This document shows positions 46,736 through 55,908 of a DNA stretch of 64,000 nt, piece after piece (the stretch's first letter is position 1; each line of letters opens with the position of its first letter). Source of the DNA: Sphingobium sp. BYY-5. GTDB taxonomy: Bacteria > Pseudomonadota > Alphaproteobacteria > Sphingomonadales > Sphingomonadaceae. The stretch covers positions 1,612,001-1,676,000 of the forward strand of contig NZ_JALEBH010000001.1 in the NCBI RefSeq assembly GCF_022758885.1, read 5' to 3'. The notes below the pieces were generated by a model, which saw only the letters and a program-made list of their open reading frames with translations, made no database searches and was not told where the DNA came from. A program made the position numbers and the translations under genes.

Positions 46736-47835
46736 TCCACCGCAACCATGCCCGCGCCGGTGGTGTCGTTGCCCAGGTCCCAGGTGGCTTCCAGCTTCAG
46801 CGTCCTGGCGTCATAGACTTCCACATCATAGCTAGCGCCGTAGATATAGAGCTTGGTCCCATCCATCGACATGCCGAAGCGGAAGCGGGAACGGCAGGGG
46901 AACTCGGCCTTGTCCACCACCGCATTGGTCGTCATGTCCATGTGCCAGAATTCGCAGCGCTTGTTGCCCAGCTTGCCGTTGGTGACGACGGTATAGGCCT
47001 GTTTGCCGTCCGGCGTCATTTGCAGCCCGGCCATATTGTCCGGCGCGGGGCCGATCGGGGTGAAGTCGAACTGCCGGCTGTTGAGGTCGAAGCGGGCCAG
47101 TCCGAACATCTTGTTGTGGATATAGGGGTCGGCCGCGTTGAACAGCGACACGAACTGGCCCGGCGTGCGGATCGTGTCGATCGCGCCGCCGAAACCGACA
47201 TTCTCCAGCCCCGTGCCCTCCGGCTTGGCCAGGTCGATCCGGTCGATGACCTTGAGGTCGGCAAGGTTCAGGATCAGCACCTTGTCGCCGAACAGGTAGA
47301 GATATTTCCCGTCCTGCGACACTTTATAGGCGGCGCGATATCCGCCCCCGGCCTTCTCGTCTTCCTTGTCGATCTCGGCGGTGCGCACGACCTTCTGCAG
47401 CTTGAGGTCGATCACGCCGTACATAGGCTTGCTGACCTTGTAGCGGTCCACTTCCTTGTCGAAGCGGGTGATGACCGTATAGAAATAGCGGCCGGTCGGG
47501 TCCGCCGCCCCGCCCCAGAAACGATAGCGGGTAACGCCGTCGTTCAGGCTGAACTTGTTGACGACCTTGCGCGTCGCGGTGTCGATCACCTCGATCCCGC
47601 TGGTGGTGATGGTGGTGACGTAGATGCGCTTGCCATCGTCGGACAGCAGCATCGACGTGGGCAGGCCGGTGTCGAGCTTGATCTTGCCCGTGACCGCCGC
47701 CTTGCCCTCGTCGAAGATCAGCAACTGGTCAGGATAGGACCCCATGAACAGGGTGGCGGCGGACGCCGGAAGCGCAGCCAGAGCGGCAAGCCCGGCGGCG
47801 AACAGGGTGCGGAATGTCGGCATGGCGCGCCTCAT
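46732..47835 (-). CDS. qhpB: quinohemoprotein amine dehydrogenase beta subunit
   Basis: 367 residues: a signal peptide (MRRAMPTFRTLFAAGLAALAALPASA) and a seven-bladed YVTN-type beta-propeller (MGSYPDQLLIFDEGKAAVTGKIKLD, MLLSDDGKRIYVTT, MSMDGTKLYIYGAS). In QHNDH the beta propeller covers the gamma subunit and helps form the active site. ATG at 47835 overlaps the qhpC stop (ATGA); 47823 is the alternative. Confidence 0.9.
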   Translation of the reverse strand: MRRAMPTFRTLFAAGLAALAALPASAATLFMGSYPDQLLIFDEGKAAVTGKIKLDTGLPTSMLLSDDGKRIYVTTITTSGIEVIDTATRKVVNKFSLNDGVTRYRFWGGAADPTGRYFYTVITRFDKEVDRYKVSKPMYGVIDLKLQKVVRTAEIDKEDEKAGGGYRAAYKVSQDGKYLYLFGDKVLILNLADLKVIDRIDLAKPEGTGLENVGFGGAIDTIRTPGQFVSLFNAADPYIHNKMFGLARFDLNSRQFDFTPIGPAPDNMAGLQMTPDGKQAYTVVTNGKLGNKRCEFWHMDMTTNAVVDKAEFPCRSRFRFGMSMDGTKLYIYGASYDVEVYDARTLKLEATWDLGNDTTGAGMVAVE

Positions 47836-48185
47836 GGGAAAACGAGGTCGAGGTTGCGCCAGTCCTTGGTGGCCGTGGCGCAGTTGCTGGCCCAGTCGGG
47901 CGAATAATTCACATGGTCGGGCACCTGCACCGGCCAGAAGCAGGTGACGTAGCAGTCGTAAATGTCGCGTTCGACCGGCTGACAAAGCCCCGCCGTGCCA
48001 CCGCCCGCATCGACTTCCCAGCCGGGCGAGAAGGACAGGGTGCAGCCCATCGGCACATGCGGGCGCGGCTGTTGCTGGAGGGCGACGACATCCTCCTCCA
48101 TGTCCGAGGGCGTTGCAGCCTCGATCTGCGCCACCGCCTCGCCGATCGCGCGCGCCTTTTTATTGATGGCACGAAGATGCTTCAT
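47832..48185 (-). CDS. qhpC: quinohemoprotein amine dehydrogenase gamma subunit precursor (CTQ-bearing)
   Basis: 117 residues. All cross-linking residues described for QHNDH gamma are present at the right spacing: Cys48-Glu57, Cys68-Asp74 and Cys82-Asp90 for the three thioethers, and Cys78-Trp84 for the cysteine tryptophylquinone. By alignment the mature chain would begin near residue 42, so the leader (MKHLRAINKKARAIGEAVAQ...) is about 40 residues, longer than the 28 reported for Paracoccus. There is one additional Cys at 102. QhpD, QhpG, QhpE and QhpF act on it before assembly. Confidence 0.95.
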   Translation of the reverse strand: MKHLRAINKKARAIGEAVAQIEAATPSDMEEDVVALQQQPRPHVPMGCTLSFSPGWEVDAGGGTAGLCQPVERDIYDCYVTCFWPVQVPDHVNYSPDWASNCATATKDWRNLDLVFP

Positions 48186-49630
48186 GACAGGCCCTTTCGT
48201 TCAGCGAAGCGTTCGAGGAAGCCGGGATTCTGCACCGCCAGCACGCCGTAGATGCGCAGGCAGGTGTCGGTCCATTGCCGTATCCAGTCGCAATAATGGA
48301 GGTTCGCATGGCCGGTGTCGCCATAGCGGACGAAGGCTTCATGATGGCATCCCCCCGCGCAGAGCGGCCGCGCCCAGCAGCTCTGGCAATCATATTTCGC
48401 CTCGACATGGCCCTTGGCCAGAAACGCGCCCTGCTTGGCGCGGTCTATGCCGCTCGACACATGGCCCATCGTGTGGGTGTCCGCGTCGGTGAAGCGGTGG
48501 CAGGGCGACAGGTCGCCCGACGGGCTGACGCCCATAAGGCCCAGCCCCGCACCGCATGGATGCGATTTGTTGACGCCGGAAATCAGTTCACTGATCGTCT
48601 CGCTGACATTGGTGAAACCATGGGATTCCCCGCGAAGGGCATATTCCAGCCATTCCTCCGCCAATATGTTGAACTGCGCCAGCACGCTGTCCATGCCATT
48701 GTCGTCCAGCGAATAGGCACGCTCCTCGCCCGTCGTCACCGGCGCGAAGCCCACTTCGTGGAAACCCAGATCATCCTTCAAATGGCGGAAGATCCGCACG
48801 ACATCGGTGACGCCTTCGGTCAGCGTCACGCGCGCAGTGATGGCGCGGGTCTTGTGATGCGCGATCAGCGTGCGCAGGCGCGGCTCGATCACCGCATAGC
48901 TGCCCTTGCCATTTTTATAGACGCGATGCTTGTCCTGCACGTCTGGCGGGCCATCCATCGACACAGTGACCCCCACCCGGTTGTCGGACAGGAAGGTGAC
49001 GATCTCGCTCGTCAGCAAGGTCGCGTTGGTGGTCAGGCTGTAGGTGATCGCCTTCCCCGCCGCCGCCGTCGCTCCGTTGGCATAGCCCACCACGTCGCGC
49101 AGCAGCTTGAAGTTCATCAGCGTCTCGCCGCCGAAGAAGGTGATATGCACCGCCTTGCGCCCCACCGCTTCGTTGATGAGCAGGTCGACCGAGGCTTTCG
49201 CCGTCTCCAGCGTCATATATTTGGGCTTGCCCGCCGGGGTAGCGATCTTGTCGGCGCCAAATTCATAGCAATAGGTGCAGGCAAGGTTGCACTGGTTGGT
49301 GACGTTCAGCACCAATGCCTGGAGCGGGAAATCGGCGGGCGGCGCCTGCGGCATGACCGGGGCCGCCGCGCCAAGCTGGATCAGCCGCGCCGCGCGCAGT
49401 TCGCGCACCAGCGCTTCGGCTTCATCCGGGTCGGTGCCATCGCTCGACAACTCCCGCACCAGCGCGGCATGGGTCAGTTGCTGCCCGTCCAGCCGCGCCA
49501 GCACCGCGCGCACGTCCGCGTCGATCTCGAAGATCGCGCCCGCGCTCACCAGATAGACGAAGTGGCTGCCGCTCGCCTCAAAGCCATGATATTCGGCCCG
49601 TGCGTAAGCGGGCGCCTGCATGACGGTCAT
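48182..49630 (-). CDS. qhpD: QhpD radical SAM enzyme forming the gamma-subunit thioethers
   Basis: 482 residues. The radical SAM cluster is Cys114-X3-Cys118-X2-Cys121 (CNLACTYC) and is followed by FFGGETLMNF. The SPASM domain binds auxiliary clusters (CGAGLGLMGVSPSGDLSPCH, CQSCWARPLCAGGC). An N-terminal peptide-recognition region (GFEASGSHFVYLVSAGAIFEIDADV) resembles the RiPP-type leader-binding domain. It makes the three Cys-to-Asp/Glu thioether bonds in QhpC. It overlaps qhpA and qhpC by four bases each. Confidence 0.94.
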   Translation of the reverse strand: MTVMQAPAYARAEYHGFEASGSHFVYLVSAGAIFEIDADVRAVLARLDGQQLTHAALVRELSSDGTDPDEAEALVRELRAARLIQLGAAAPVMPQAPPADFPLQALVLNVTNQCNLACTYCYEFGADKIATPAGKPKYMTLETAKASVDLLINEAVGRKAVHITFFGGETLMNFKLLRDVVGYANGATAAAGKAITYSLTTNATLLTSEIVTFLSDNRVGVTVSMDGPPDVQDKHRVYKNGKGSYAVIEPRLRTLIAHHKTRAITARVTLTEGVTDVVRIFRHLKDDLGFHEVGFAPVTTGEERAYSLDDNGMDSVLAQFNILAEEWLEYALRGESHGFTNVSETISELISGVNKSHPCGAGLGLMGVSPSGDLSPCHRFTDADTHTMGHVSSGIDRAKQGAFLAKGHVEAKYDCQSCWARPLCAGGCHHEAFVRYGDTGHANLHYCDWIRQWTDTCLRIYGVLAVQNPGFLERFAERKGLS

Positions 49631-51354
49631 CGCGACACCTCCGGTTGATCCCATTTCTGATAGGCGGGCACGGTCACGACCATGTAGGATCGGGCGCTCA
49701 GCGCTTTGCCGAACTTGTCCTTCTCATGTCTGGCGGTCGCGACGACCCAGACCTCGCCATAATTGTTGCGGCCGAAACGGCGTTCCGGGTTCGGGCCTTC
49801 GGCCGCCGGGGTGAAGAAAGCGGTAGGGCTGAGCGCGCCGACATATTTGGCGTCATCGTCATAATAGACCGACATGAATTCCTGCATCGCCCAGTCGGCC
49901 TCGACCGGTCCCACGGCGATGTCGTCCGGCGTATTGGGCTTGCCGTCGAGGCCGTTTTCGTATCCGATCGCCTCGAACTGCTGATAGCCCTTGGGGAATT
50001 TCACCCCGCCCAGCCGCGCCAGCGCGGTTTCGGGCGTCGCCTTGATATAGTCGATCTTGTGGAAGACCGGGAAGGCCTGCTCCAGCACCGCCCCGGCAAT
50101 GGCGACATCGCGCTGCCCCGACGCCGCGCCCGGCGCGACATCGGCGACCAGCACCAGCTCTTTCGGACTGGCCGACACGACCTTCGTGACGGTGACGCCC
50201 GCACCCAGATCGATGTCGGCGGCGCTGGGCGATACGGGCAGATTATGGCCCAGGATGCGCAGTTGCACCCCCTTCGTCCCCGCCTTCACCGGCCCCGGCG
50301 TCACCGCCAGGATCGCGGGCGCGGCTGTGGCGCGCACCAGCTGCACATCATAGCCGAATTCCTGATAGTCGCCCCAGAACCAGCGACCCTGCGCGCTCTG
50401 CTGGTCGGGCGCGAACCACATCGCCTCCCGCGCCGCGCTGCCAAAGTCGTCGGGCTTGGCCGCCGTCGCCCCCTTGGACGAACCGCGCCAGCTATAACCG
50501 GCATAGACGATACCCGTGCCGCTGCGGCTGATCGCGCCGCCATCGGTCAGCGACCGGAGCGTCGCGGTTGTGCTGAACTCGTCCGCAGCCTTGCCCGGTG
50601 TGACGTTCATCTCACCCACGAACTTGCCCTTGCCCGGCACCGACGCGACCACCAGCCATTCGCCCGCCAGGCGCGGAATGCGCTGCCGCGCGCTCCAGGC
50701 GGCCCATTCGGGCGTGTGCAGCCCGGCCACCTTGGGCAGGAAGGTCAGCGCATAGTCGCCGCGCGTCAGCTTGTCCTTGGGATCGCGGCCAGCAGGCTGT
50801 TCGCTGTCCTCGGCGGGGCGGCGATATTGGGCGTCGGCCTGCGAATAGAGGGCGACATGCAGATCCTGGAGCGTCTTCCATTCCAGCTTCGACCGCCGCC
50901 AGGACATGGGTTGCGCATAGCTGTGGCAGCTTGCGCACGCCCCGCGCATCGTCTCATTGGGAATGATCGTTTCGTCGATGATCCGCTTTTCGGGCAGATA
51001 CATGACCGTCCGCGCTTCCTCCGGCGCCAGTCCGTGCGAGGCGGAGAGCGACTTGACGATCGACCGGCTTTCCTCCGGCGTGATGGAGAGGCCATTCAGG
51101 CGCACCATCCGCTTGATCGCCTGCGCCCAGCCCTCCGGCGTGGTGCGGACCCAGCTAATGCGTGAGAGATTGCCCTTGTCGTCGCCGGTATGGCAGCTTC
51201 CGCACTTTTCCTTGACCAGCGGGTCGGCGACAGGGATGCCCGCTTCCGTTTCCTTCATCGTCGCGCCATCGGGGCCGCCATCTGCCTGCGCGAACACGAC
51301 CGACGCGGAAAACAGCGCCAACAGGCCCAATTTCGAGACGGGAAGCCGCTTCAC
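49627..51354 (-). CDS. qhpA: quinohemoprotein amine dehydrogenase alpha subunit (di-heme c)
   Basis: 575 residues with a signal peptide (MKRLPVSKLGLLALFSASVVFAQA) and two heme c sites, Cys51-Gly-Ser-Cys-His and Cys140-Ala-Ser-Cys-His, in the N-terminal domain. Three beta-rich domains follow, as in known alpha subunits. The hemes pass electrons from the quinone cofactor to periplasmic acceptors. GTG at 51354 has AAGGGGGACATATAGG upstream; the longer reading lacks a signal at its start. A motif shared with urtA lies 86 bases upstream. Confidence 0.93.
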   Translation of the reverse strand: MKRLPVSKLGLLALFSASVVFAQADGGPDGATMKETEAGIPVADPLVKEKCGSCHTGDDKGNLSRISWVRTTPEGWAQAIKRMVRLNGLSITPEESRSIVKSLSASHGLAPEEARTVMYLPEKRIIDETIIPNETMRGACASCHSYAQPMSWRRSKLEWKTLQDLHVALYSQADAQYRRPAEDSEQPAGRDPKDKLTRGDYALTFLPKVAGLHTPEWAAWSARQRIPRLAGEWLVVASVPGKGKFVGEMNVTPGKAADEFSTTATLRSLTDGGAISRSGTGIVYAGYSWRGSSKGATAAKPDDFGSAAREAMWFAPDQQSAQGRWFWGDYQEFGYDVQLVRATAAPAILAVTPGPVKAGTKGVQLRILGHNLPVSPSAADIDLGAGVTVTKVVSASPKELVLVADVAPGAASGQRDVAIAGAVLEQAFPVFHKIDYIKATPETALARLGGVKFPKGYQQFEAIGYENGLDGKPNTPDDIAVGPVEADWAMQEFMSVYYDDDAKYVGALSPTAFFTPAAEGPNPERRFGRNNYGEVWVVATARHEKDKFGKALSARSYMVVTVPAYQKWDQPEVSR

Positions 51355-51435
51355 CCTATATGTCCCCCTTGGCGCCCGGCCTTTTGCCTTGGGCGCGCGT
51401 CGAAGCCTAGGCGGACGCTCGCGGCGCGCCATTGC

Positions 51436-51452
51436 CCAAATGACGTATGGCC
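51436..51452 (-). promoter_or_regulatory. shared TACGTCA motif upstream of qhpA
   Basis: On the minus strand: GGCCATACGTCATTTGG, 86 bases before the qhpA GTG. It matches the urtA and ureohydrolase/receptor elements as TACGTCA(A/T)(A/T)TG followed four bases later by AT. It implies that qhpA has its own promoter although the ureohydrolase operon is directly upstream. Confidence 0.6.
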
Positions 51453-51486
51453 TCATGACAATCCGCCATGAGAATCTTGACGACTG

Positions 51487-52959
51487 TCAGGATTTCTTTT
51501 TCGGGCCGTAATAATCGTCCTGCCCATGGTCGGACGACACCGGACTCCAGTAGCGCGGCGGCAGGCCCTTCTTGCGCATGGCGATGCCGGTCAGGCAGGC
51601 GTTCAGCAGATAATTGCTGTTGAGCGCGGTCTTGTAACTGGTGTCCAGATAGGGCGCGACTTCGACGATATCGATGCCGGCAATGTCATTCTCCGCGCAG
51701 AGCCGCCGCATGATCGGCTGCGCTTCCCGCATCGTCAGGCCACCGGGGACCGGCGTGCCGGTGCCAGGCATGAAGGCCGGATCCAGCACGTCGACGTCGA
51801 AGCTGATCCACAGCTTCTTCGCGTTCTGGCGCGCTTCGGCGATGGCGCGGGCCATCACCTTGTTCCAGCCCCATTTCTCGACCTCGACCATCGTGTGGTA
51901 GCGCATCCCCTTGTTGCGCATCCATCCGAACGTCTCCAGGTCCGGGCCGCGCGCGCGCAGGCCGACCTGGATATAATCCTGGGGCCGCACATGGCCTTCA
52001 TGCAGCACGCGATAAACGGGCGAACCGTGCGTGATCCAATGCACCCCGTTGCGGCCGACATCATAATGGCTGTCGAAATGGATGACGCTGACATTGCCCT
52101 TGCCATGCACGTCGGCGGCTGCGGCGACATTGGGATATTCCAGGCTGTGATCGCCGCCGATCACGATCGGGATCGCGCCGGTCTGGGCGATCTCCCGCAC
52201 CATCTCGCGCACATGGGCGACGCTGCGTTCGGTGCTGTTCTGGTCGATGGCGATGTCGCCATAATCGACAATCTCCAGCGCGGAACTGGGGTTTATCATC
52301 GCATACATGTCGTTGCCGCCTGCCCCGCCGGTCATCCGCAGCGCACGCGGCCCGTCGATCGCATTGCGCCAGCCCGACCCCATGTCGAGCGGCGCGCCGA
52401 CGATCGCGACATCCACCTTCCCGGCCTTGAGGTCTTCGGGCGTCATCGCCACCGGCGCGCCCGCGAAGGTGGCGAACCCGCCGCGCCGCCCGCCGATATA
52501 GCGGCCCAGGTCCATCGGACCTGCCTCACGCTTGGGGTCCATCACCAGCGGGCGCTTCGCCTTCCAGGCGTTGAACCAGGCCGATCGGGTATCGAGCGGA
52601 ATGGTCTTGGCGTCGCGCCCTTCCTTATACTCGACCTGCGCATGGAGCGCGGCGATCGCGTCGATATAGGCCGCCAGCTCCACCGCAGGCAGGGTTCGGA
52701 TGCGATCGAACAGCACATCCTTCTCGACATAGCGACCGGTGCGCCCTTCCTTGATGAGGGCCACCTTCTCCGGCGCGATGCCGGACAGTTTCGCCACGAC
52801 ATCGGCGGGCAACATGATGGGCTTGGGTTCGCCCATGATGTCCGCCTGCGGGATGGACGGCGGCGGGTTGGGCGTGTCGAAGCTATTGCCCGCCACCACC
52901 GAAGCGGCCGCAGCCACTGCCGCCATGCTCCACCCGCTTATCGCACTGATCGATGGCAT
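51487..52959 (-). CDS. arginase/agmatinase-family ureohydrolase, paralogue 1
   Basis: 490 residues. All metal ligands of the family are present: His271 (GGDHS), Asp296, His298 and Asp300 (FDSHYD), Asp388 and Asp390 (SFDVDVLDP). The segment PAFMPGTGTPVPGGLTMREA is agmatinase-like. About 150 residues precede the catalytic domain, far more than in ordinary agmatinases. The N-terminus MPSISAISGWSMAAVAAAA is hydrophobic but has no basic residue, so export or anchoring is uncertain. AAGGGAGGG precedes the ATG. Likely reaction: guanidino compound to amine plus urea. Confidence 0.88.
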   Translation of the reverse strand: MPSISAISGWSMAAVAAAASVVAGNSFDTPNPPPSIPQADIMGEPKPIMLPADVVAKLSGIAPEKVALIKEGRTGRYVEKDVLFDRIRTLPAVELAAYIDAIAALHAQVEYKEGRDAKTIPLDTRSAWFNAWKAKRPLVMDPKREAGPMDLGRYIGGRRGGFATFAGAPVAMTPEDLKAGKVDVAIVGAPLDMGSGWRNAIDGPRALRMTGGAGGNDMYAMINPSSALEIVDYGDIAIDQNSTERSVAHVREMVREIAQTGAIPIVIGGDHSLEYPNVAAAADVHGKGNVSVIHFDSHYDVGRNGVHWITHGSPVYRVLHEGHVRPQDYIQVGLRARGPDLETFGWMRNKGMRYHTMVEVEKWGWNKVMARAIAEARQNAKKLWISFDVDVLDPAFMPGTGTPVPGGLTMREAQPIMRRLCAENDIAGIDIVEVAPYLDTSYKTALNSNYLLNACLTGIAMRKKGLPPRYWSPVSSDHGQDDYYGPKKKS

Positions 52960-52975
52960 GACGGCCCTCCCTTGT

Positions 52976-54325
52976 TCAGCGCTTGGCGGTCTGGACCGGC
53001 GCCACGCCCGTCTTGCGCATCGCGATGCCGCTGAGGCAGGCGTGCAATATGTAATTGGCGCTCATCCGGCTGACATAGGTCGGGTCCAGGATCGGCGCGG
53101 CGTCGAGCAGGTCGAAGCCCACCACCTTGGTCTGCGCGCATAGCTGCCGCACCATCGGGATCGCCTCGCGCATGGTGATGCCGCCCGGCACCGGCCGCCC
53201 TGACGCGGGCGCATCGCCCGGATCGAGCACGCTCATATCGAAGGAGATGAAGATATTCTCCGGCCCCGTCTTCAGGCCCGCGATCAGGTCGGTCGTGACC
53301 GCCTGCCACCCCTTTTCCTGCACGGCGGCGGTCGGGACGATCTTCGCCCCGGCATCGGTCAACCGCTTCTGTGTCGCAGGCCCGGCGTCGCGCCCGTGCA
53401 GGCCGACCAGCGTCACGTCACTGCCGCGCAGCAGATTCTGCTCCAGCAACCGGGTCAGCGTCTGATTGTCCGAAATCAGATGATCGCCATCCAGTTCGGC
53501 ATCGGCATGGGCGTCGAACTGCACCAGCGCGACCTTGCCCGCGCCATAGGTGTCGACCATCGCCGCCACGTCCGGGAACATGATCGTATGGTCACCGCCG
53601 ACGATGAAGGGCACCACGCCCACGCTCGCCATTTCGGCGATCATCGCGCGGATATGGTCCAGGCCCCGGTCGGGCGCCATATAGTCGGGGGAAAGGTCGC
53701 CATAGTCAGCGATCGAGAGCACCAGCCCCGGATCGATCCCGCCATCGGCATCCGCGCCGACCAGCCCGTCCATGCCGCGCAGCGCCATCGGCGCGTGCTT
53801 GGCGTCGCGCCAGCCCGATGAGAAATCAAGCGGCACGCCGACGAAGGCGACCTCCACCTTGCCCGCAACCAGATCCTCCTTGCGGATCGCGATCGGCGCA
53901 TCGGCGAAGGTCGGGATGCCGCCCTTCTGGAACATGTAACGCTTCAGGCTGAACGGGCCATCATCGCGCTTCCGCTTGTCGAACATCTTGGGCCGCAATG
54001 TCGTACCCGCGTTCCAGCCCCGCGCCTGCGGGTTGAGCGCGATTTCGGCCGGGTCGCGACCGGCCTTATATTTGCTGTCCTCGACCACCGCCATCAGTGC
54101 GGTCGCATAGGCGTCGACATCCGCCGCCGACCGGCCAGCCAGCGCGACCTGCAATTTCTCCGGCGTCAGGCCGAAGCGTTCCAGCGTTGCAACGTCGGAC
54201 AGCAACGCCTTCTTCTCCGCCGACAGGCTAGCGAGCGGGTCGCCCTGCGCCAGCGCGGGACCGGACAGGATCGCAAGGGCGAGGCAAGCGGCGGCGCTGC
54301 GCGCCAGCAAGGTGGAGCGTGCCAT
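52976..54325 (-). CDS. secreted arginase-family protein, paralogue 2, lacking one metal ligand
   Basis: 449 residues with a clear Sec signal peptide (MARSTLLARSAAACLALAIL then SGPALA, cleavage before QG). The fold is arginase-like: GGDHT (His246), FDAHAD (Asp271, His273, Asp275) and SFDMSVLDP. In the last motif Ser365 replaces the second Asp that normally binds the site-B metal. It may be mono-metallic, bind another metal, or be a non-catalytic partner of its neighbours. It overlaps paralogue 3 by one base and lies 16 bases before paralogue 1. Confidence 0.87.
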   Translation of the reverse strand: MARSTLLARSAAACLALAILSGPALAQGDPLASLSAEKKALLSDVATLERFGLTPEKLQVALAGRSAADVDAYATALMAVVEDSKYKAGRDPAEIALNPQARGWNAGTTLRPKMFDKRKRDDGPFSLKRYMFQKGGIPTFADAPIAIRKEDLVAGKVEVAFVGVPLDFSSGWRDAKHAPMALRGMDGLVGADADGGIDPGLVLSIADYGDLSPDYMAPDRGLDHIRAMIAEMASVGVVPFIVGGDHTIMFPDVAAMVDTYGAGKVALVQFDAHADAELDGDHLISDNQTLTRLLEQNLLRGSDVTLVGLHGRDAGPATQKRLTDAGAKIVPTAAVQEKGWQAVTTDLIAGLKTGPENIFISFDMSVLDPGDAPASGRPVPGGITMREAIPMVRQLCAQTKVVGFDLLDAAPILDPTYVSRMSANYILHACLSGIAMRKTGVAPVQTAKR

Positions 54326-55809
54326 CAATTCTTCTTCCCATAATAGGCGTCCAGGCCGTGATCGACGGACACGGGGTTGAGATAGCCGGGCTTCAGCCCC
54401 TTCTTGCGCATGGCGATGCCCGCGAGGCAGGCGTTCAGCAGGAAATTGCTGTTGAGCGCGGTCTTGTAACTGGTGTCCAGATAGGGCGCGACTTCGACGA
54501 TATCGATGCCGGCAATGTCGTTCTGGGCGCACAGGTTGCGCATGATCGGCTGCGCTTCCCGCATCGTCAGGCCGCCGGGGACCGGCGTACCGGTGCCGGG
54601 CATGAAGGCCGGGTCCAGCACATCGACGTCAAAGCTGATCCACAGCTTCTTGGCTTTCTCCCGCGCTTCCTTGAGCGCGCGCGCCATCACCTTGTCCCAG
54701 CCCCATTTCTCGACCTCGACCATGGTGTGGTAGCGCATCCCCTTGTTGCGCATCCAGCCGAAGGTTTCGAGGTCGGGACCGCGCGCGCGCAGGCCGACCT
54801 GGATATAGTCGCTGCCGCGCACATGGCCTTCGCTGATGACGCGATAGACCGGCTGGCCATGATCGAGCAGATGTACGCGCCCGCGGCCGATGTCATAATG
54901 GCTGTCGAAGTGGATGACGCTGACATTGCCCTTGCCATGCACGTCAGCTGCCGCCGCAACATTGGGATATTCCAGGCTGTGGTCGCCGCCGATGACGATC
55001 GGGATCGCGCCGGTCCGGGCAATCTCCCCCACCATCTCACGCACATGATCGACGCTACGTTCGGTGCTGTTCTGGTCGATGGCGATATCGCCATAATCCA
55101 CGATCTTGAGCGCGGCGTTGGGGTTTATCATCGAATACATGTCATTGCCGGCCGCGCCGCCGGTCATGCGCATCGCGCGCGGCCCGTCGATCGCGTTGCG
55201 CCAGCCCGACCCCATGTCGAGCGGTGCACCGACGATCGCCACGTCGACCTTCCCGGCCTTCAAATCCTCCGGCGTCATCGCCACCGGTGCGCCCGCGAAG
55301 GTGGCGAAACCCCCACCATAGCCACCGATATAGCGGGTCAGTTCGATCGGGCCGGGATCGCGCCTGGGGTCCAGCGCGGCGGATCGCTTCACCTTCCAGG
55401 CGTTGAACCAGGGTGATCGCGTGTCGAGCGGGATAGACGCCAGATCGCGCCCGGCCTTGAACTCGACCTGCGCGTGCAGCGCCTGCATCGCGTCGATATA
55501 GGCGCTGATCTCCTGCACGCTGCCCTTGCGGATGCGATCGAACAGCGCGTCCTTCTCGACATAGCGGCCGGTGACGCCGCTTTTCAGGAAATCGACCTTC
55601 GCCTTGTCCACCCCGGCCAGCTTTGCCTCGACATCCTTGGGCAGGTCCAATGGCTTGGGACGGCCCATATCGTCTTCCAGCGGCGTCTGCATCGCAGGCG
55701 TGGCGGCGTTGCGATCGGGCAAGCGGGGCGGCGACACGCCCGCGACTGCGGCGCCGATCGCCGCGACCCCGGCCATGCTCCATCCAGTGATGGCGCTCAT
55801 TGACGGCAT
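54325..55809 (-). CDS. arginase/agmatinase-family ureohydrolase, paralogue 3
   Basis: 494 residues, very similar to paralogue 1 throughout, with complete ligand motifs GGDHS, FDSHYD and SFDVDVLDP and the same GTGTPVPGGLTMREA segment. Its N-terminus MPSMSAITGWSMAGVAAIG matches paralogue 1, so this unusual uncharged hydrophobic leader is conserved. It is the first gene of the three-gene operon, with GGAG seven bases upstream of the ATG. The pair probably arose by duplication; they may form mixed oligomers with paralogue 2. Confidence 0.88.
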   Translation of the reverse strand: MPSMSAITGWSMAGVAAIGAAVAGVSPPRLPDRNAATPAMQTPLEDDMGRPKPLDLPKDVEAKLAGVDKAKVDFLKSGVTGRYVEKDALFDRIRKGSVQEISAYIDAMQALHAQVEFKAGRDLASIPLDTRSPWFNAWKVKRSAALDPRRDPGPIELTRYIGGYGGGFATFAGAPVAMTPEDLKAGKVDVAIVGAPLDMGSGWRNAIDGPRAMRMTGGAAGNDMYSMINPNAALKIVDYGDIAIDQNSTERSVDHVREMVGEIARTGAIPIVIGGDHSLEYPNVAAAADVHGKGNVSVIHFDSHYDIGRGRVHLLDHGQPVYRVISEGHVRGSDYIQVGLRARGPDLETFGWMRNKGMRYHTMVEVEKWGWDKVMARALKEAREKAKKLWISFDVDVLDPAFMPGTGTPVPGGLTMREAQPIMRNLCAQNDIAGIDIVEVAPYLDTSYKTALNSNFLLNACLAGIAMRKKGLKPGYLNPVSVDHGLDAYYGKKN

Positions 55810-55908
55810 GTCATTCTCCGGCCCGGTGAAGGGGCATAGACGTCAGGAAAGAGGGCAGGAAATCCTGCTGCTTGGAACAGGGGTAAGCGGACGGCGCACC
55901 GCACCCCA

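Noticed and set aside
47605..47620. Further TGACGTA copies inside qhpB and qhpC
   Set aside because: They lie in coding sequence, encode ordinary Val/Thr/Tyr codons, and lack the flanking (A/T)(A/T)TG context of the promoter motif.
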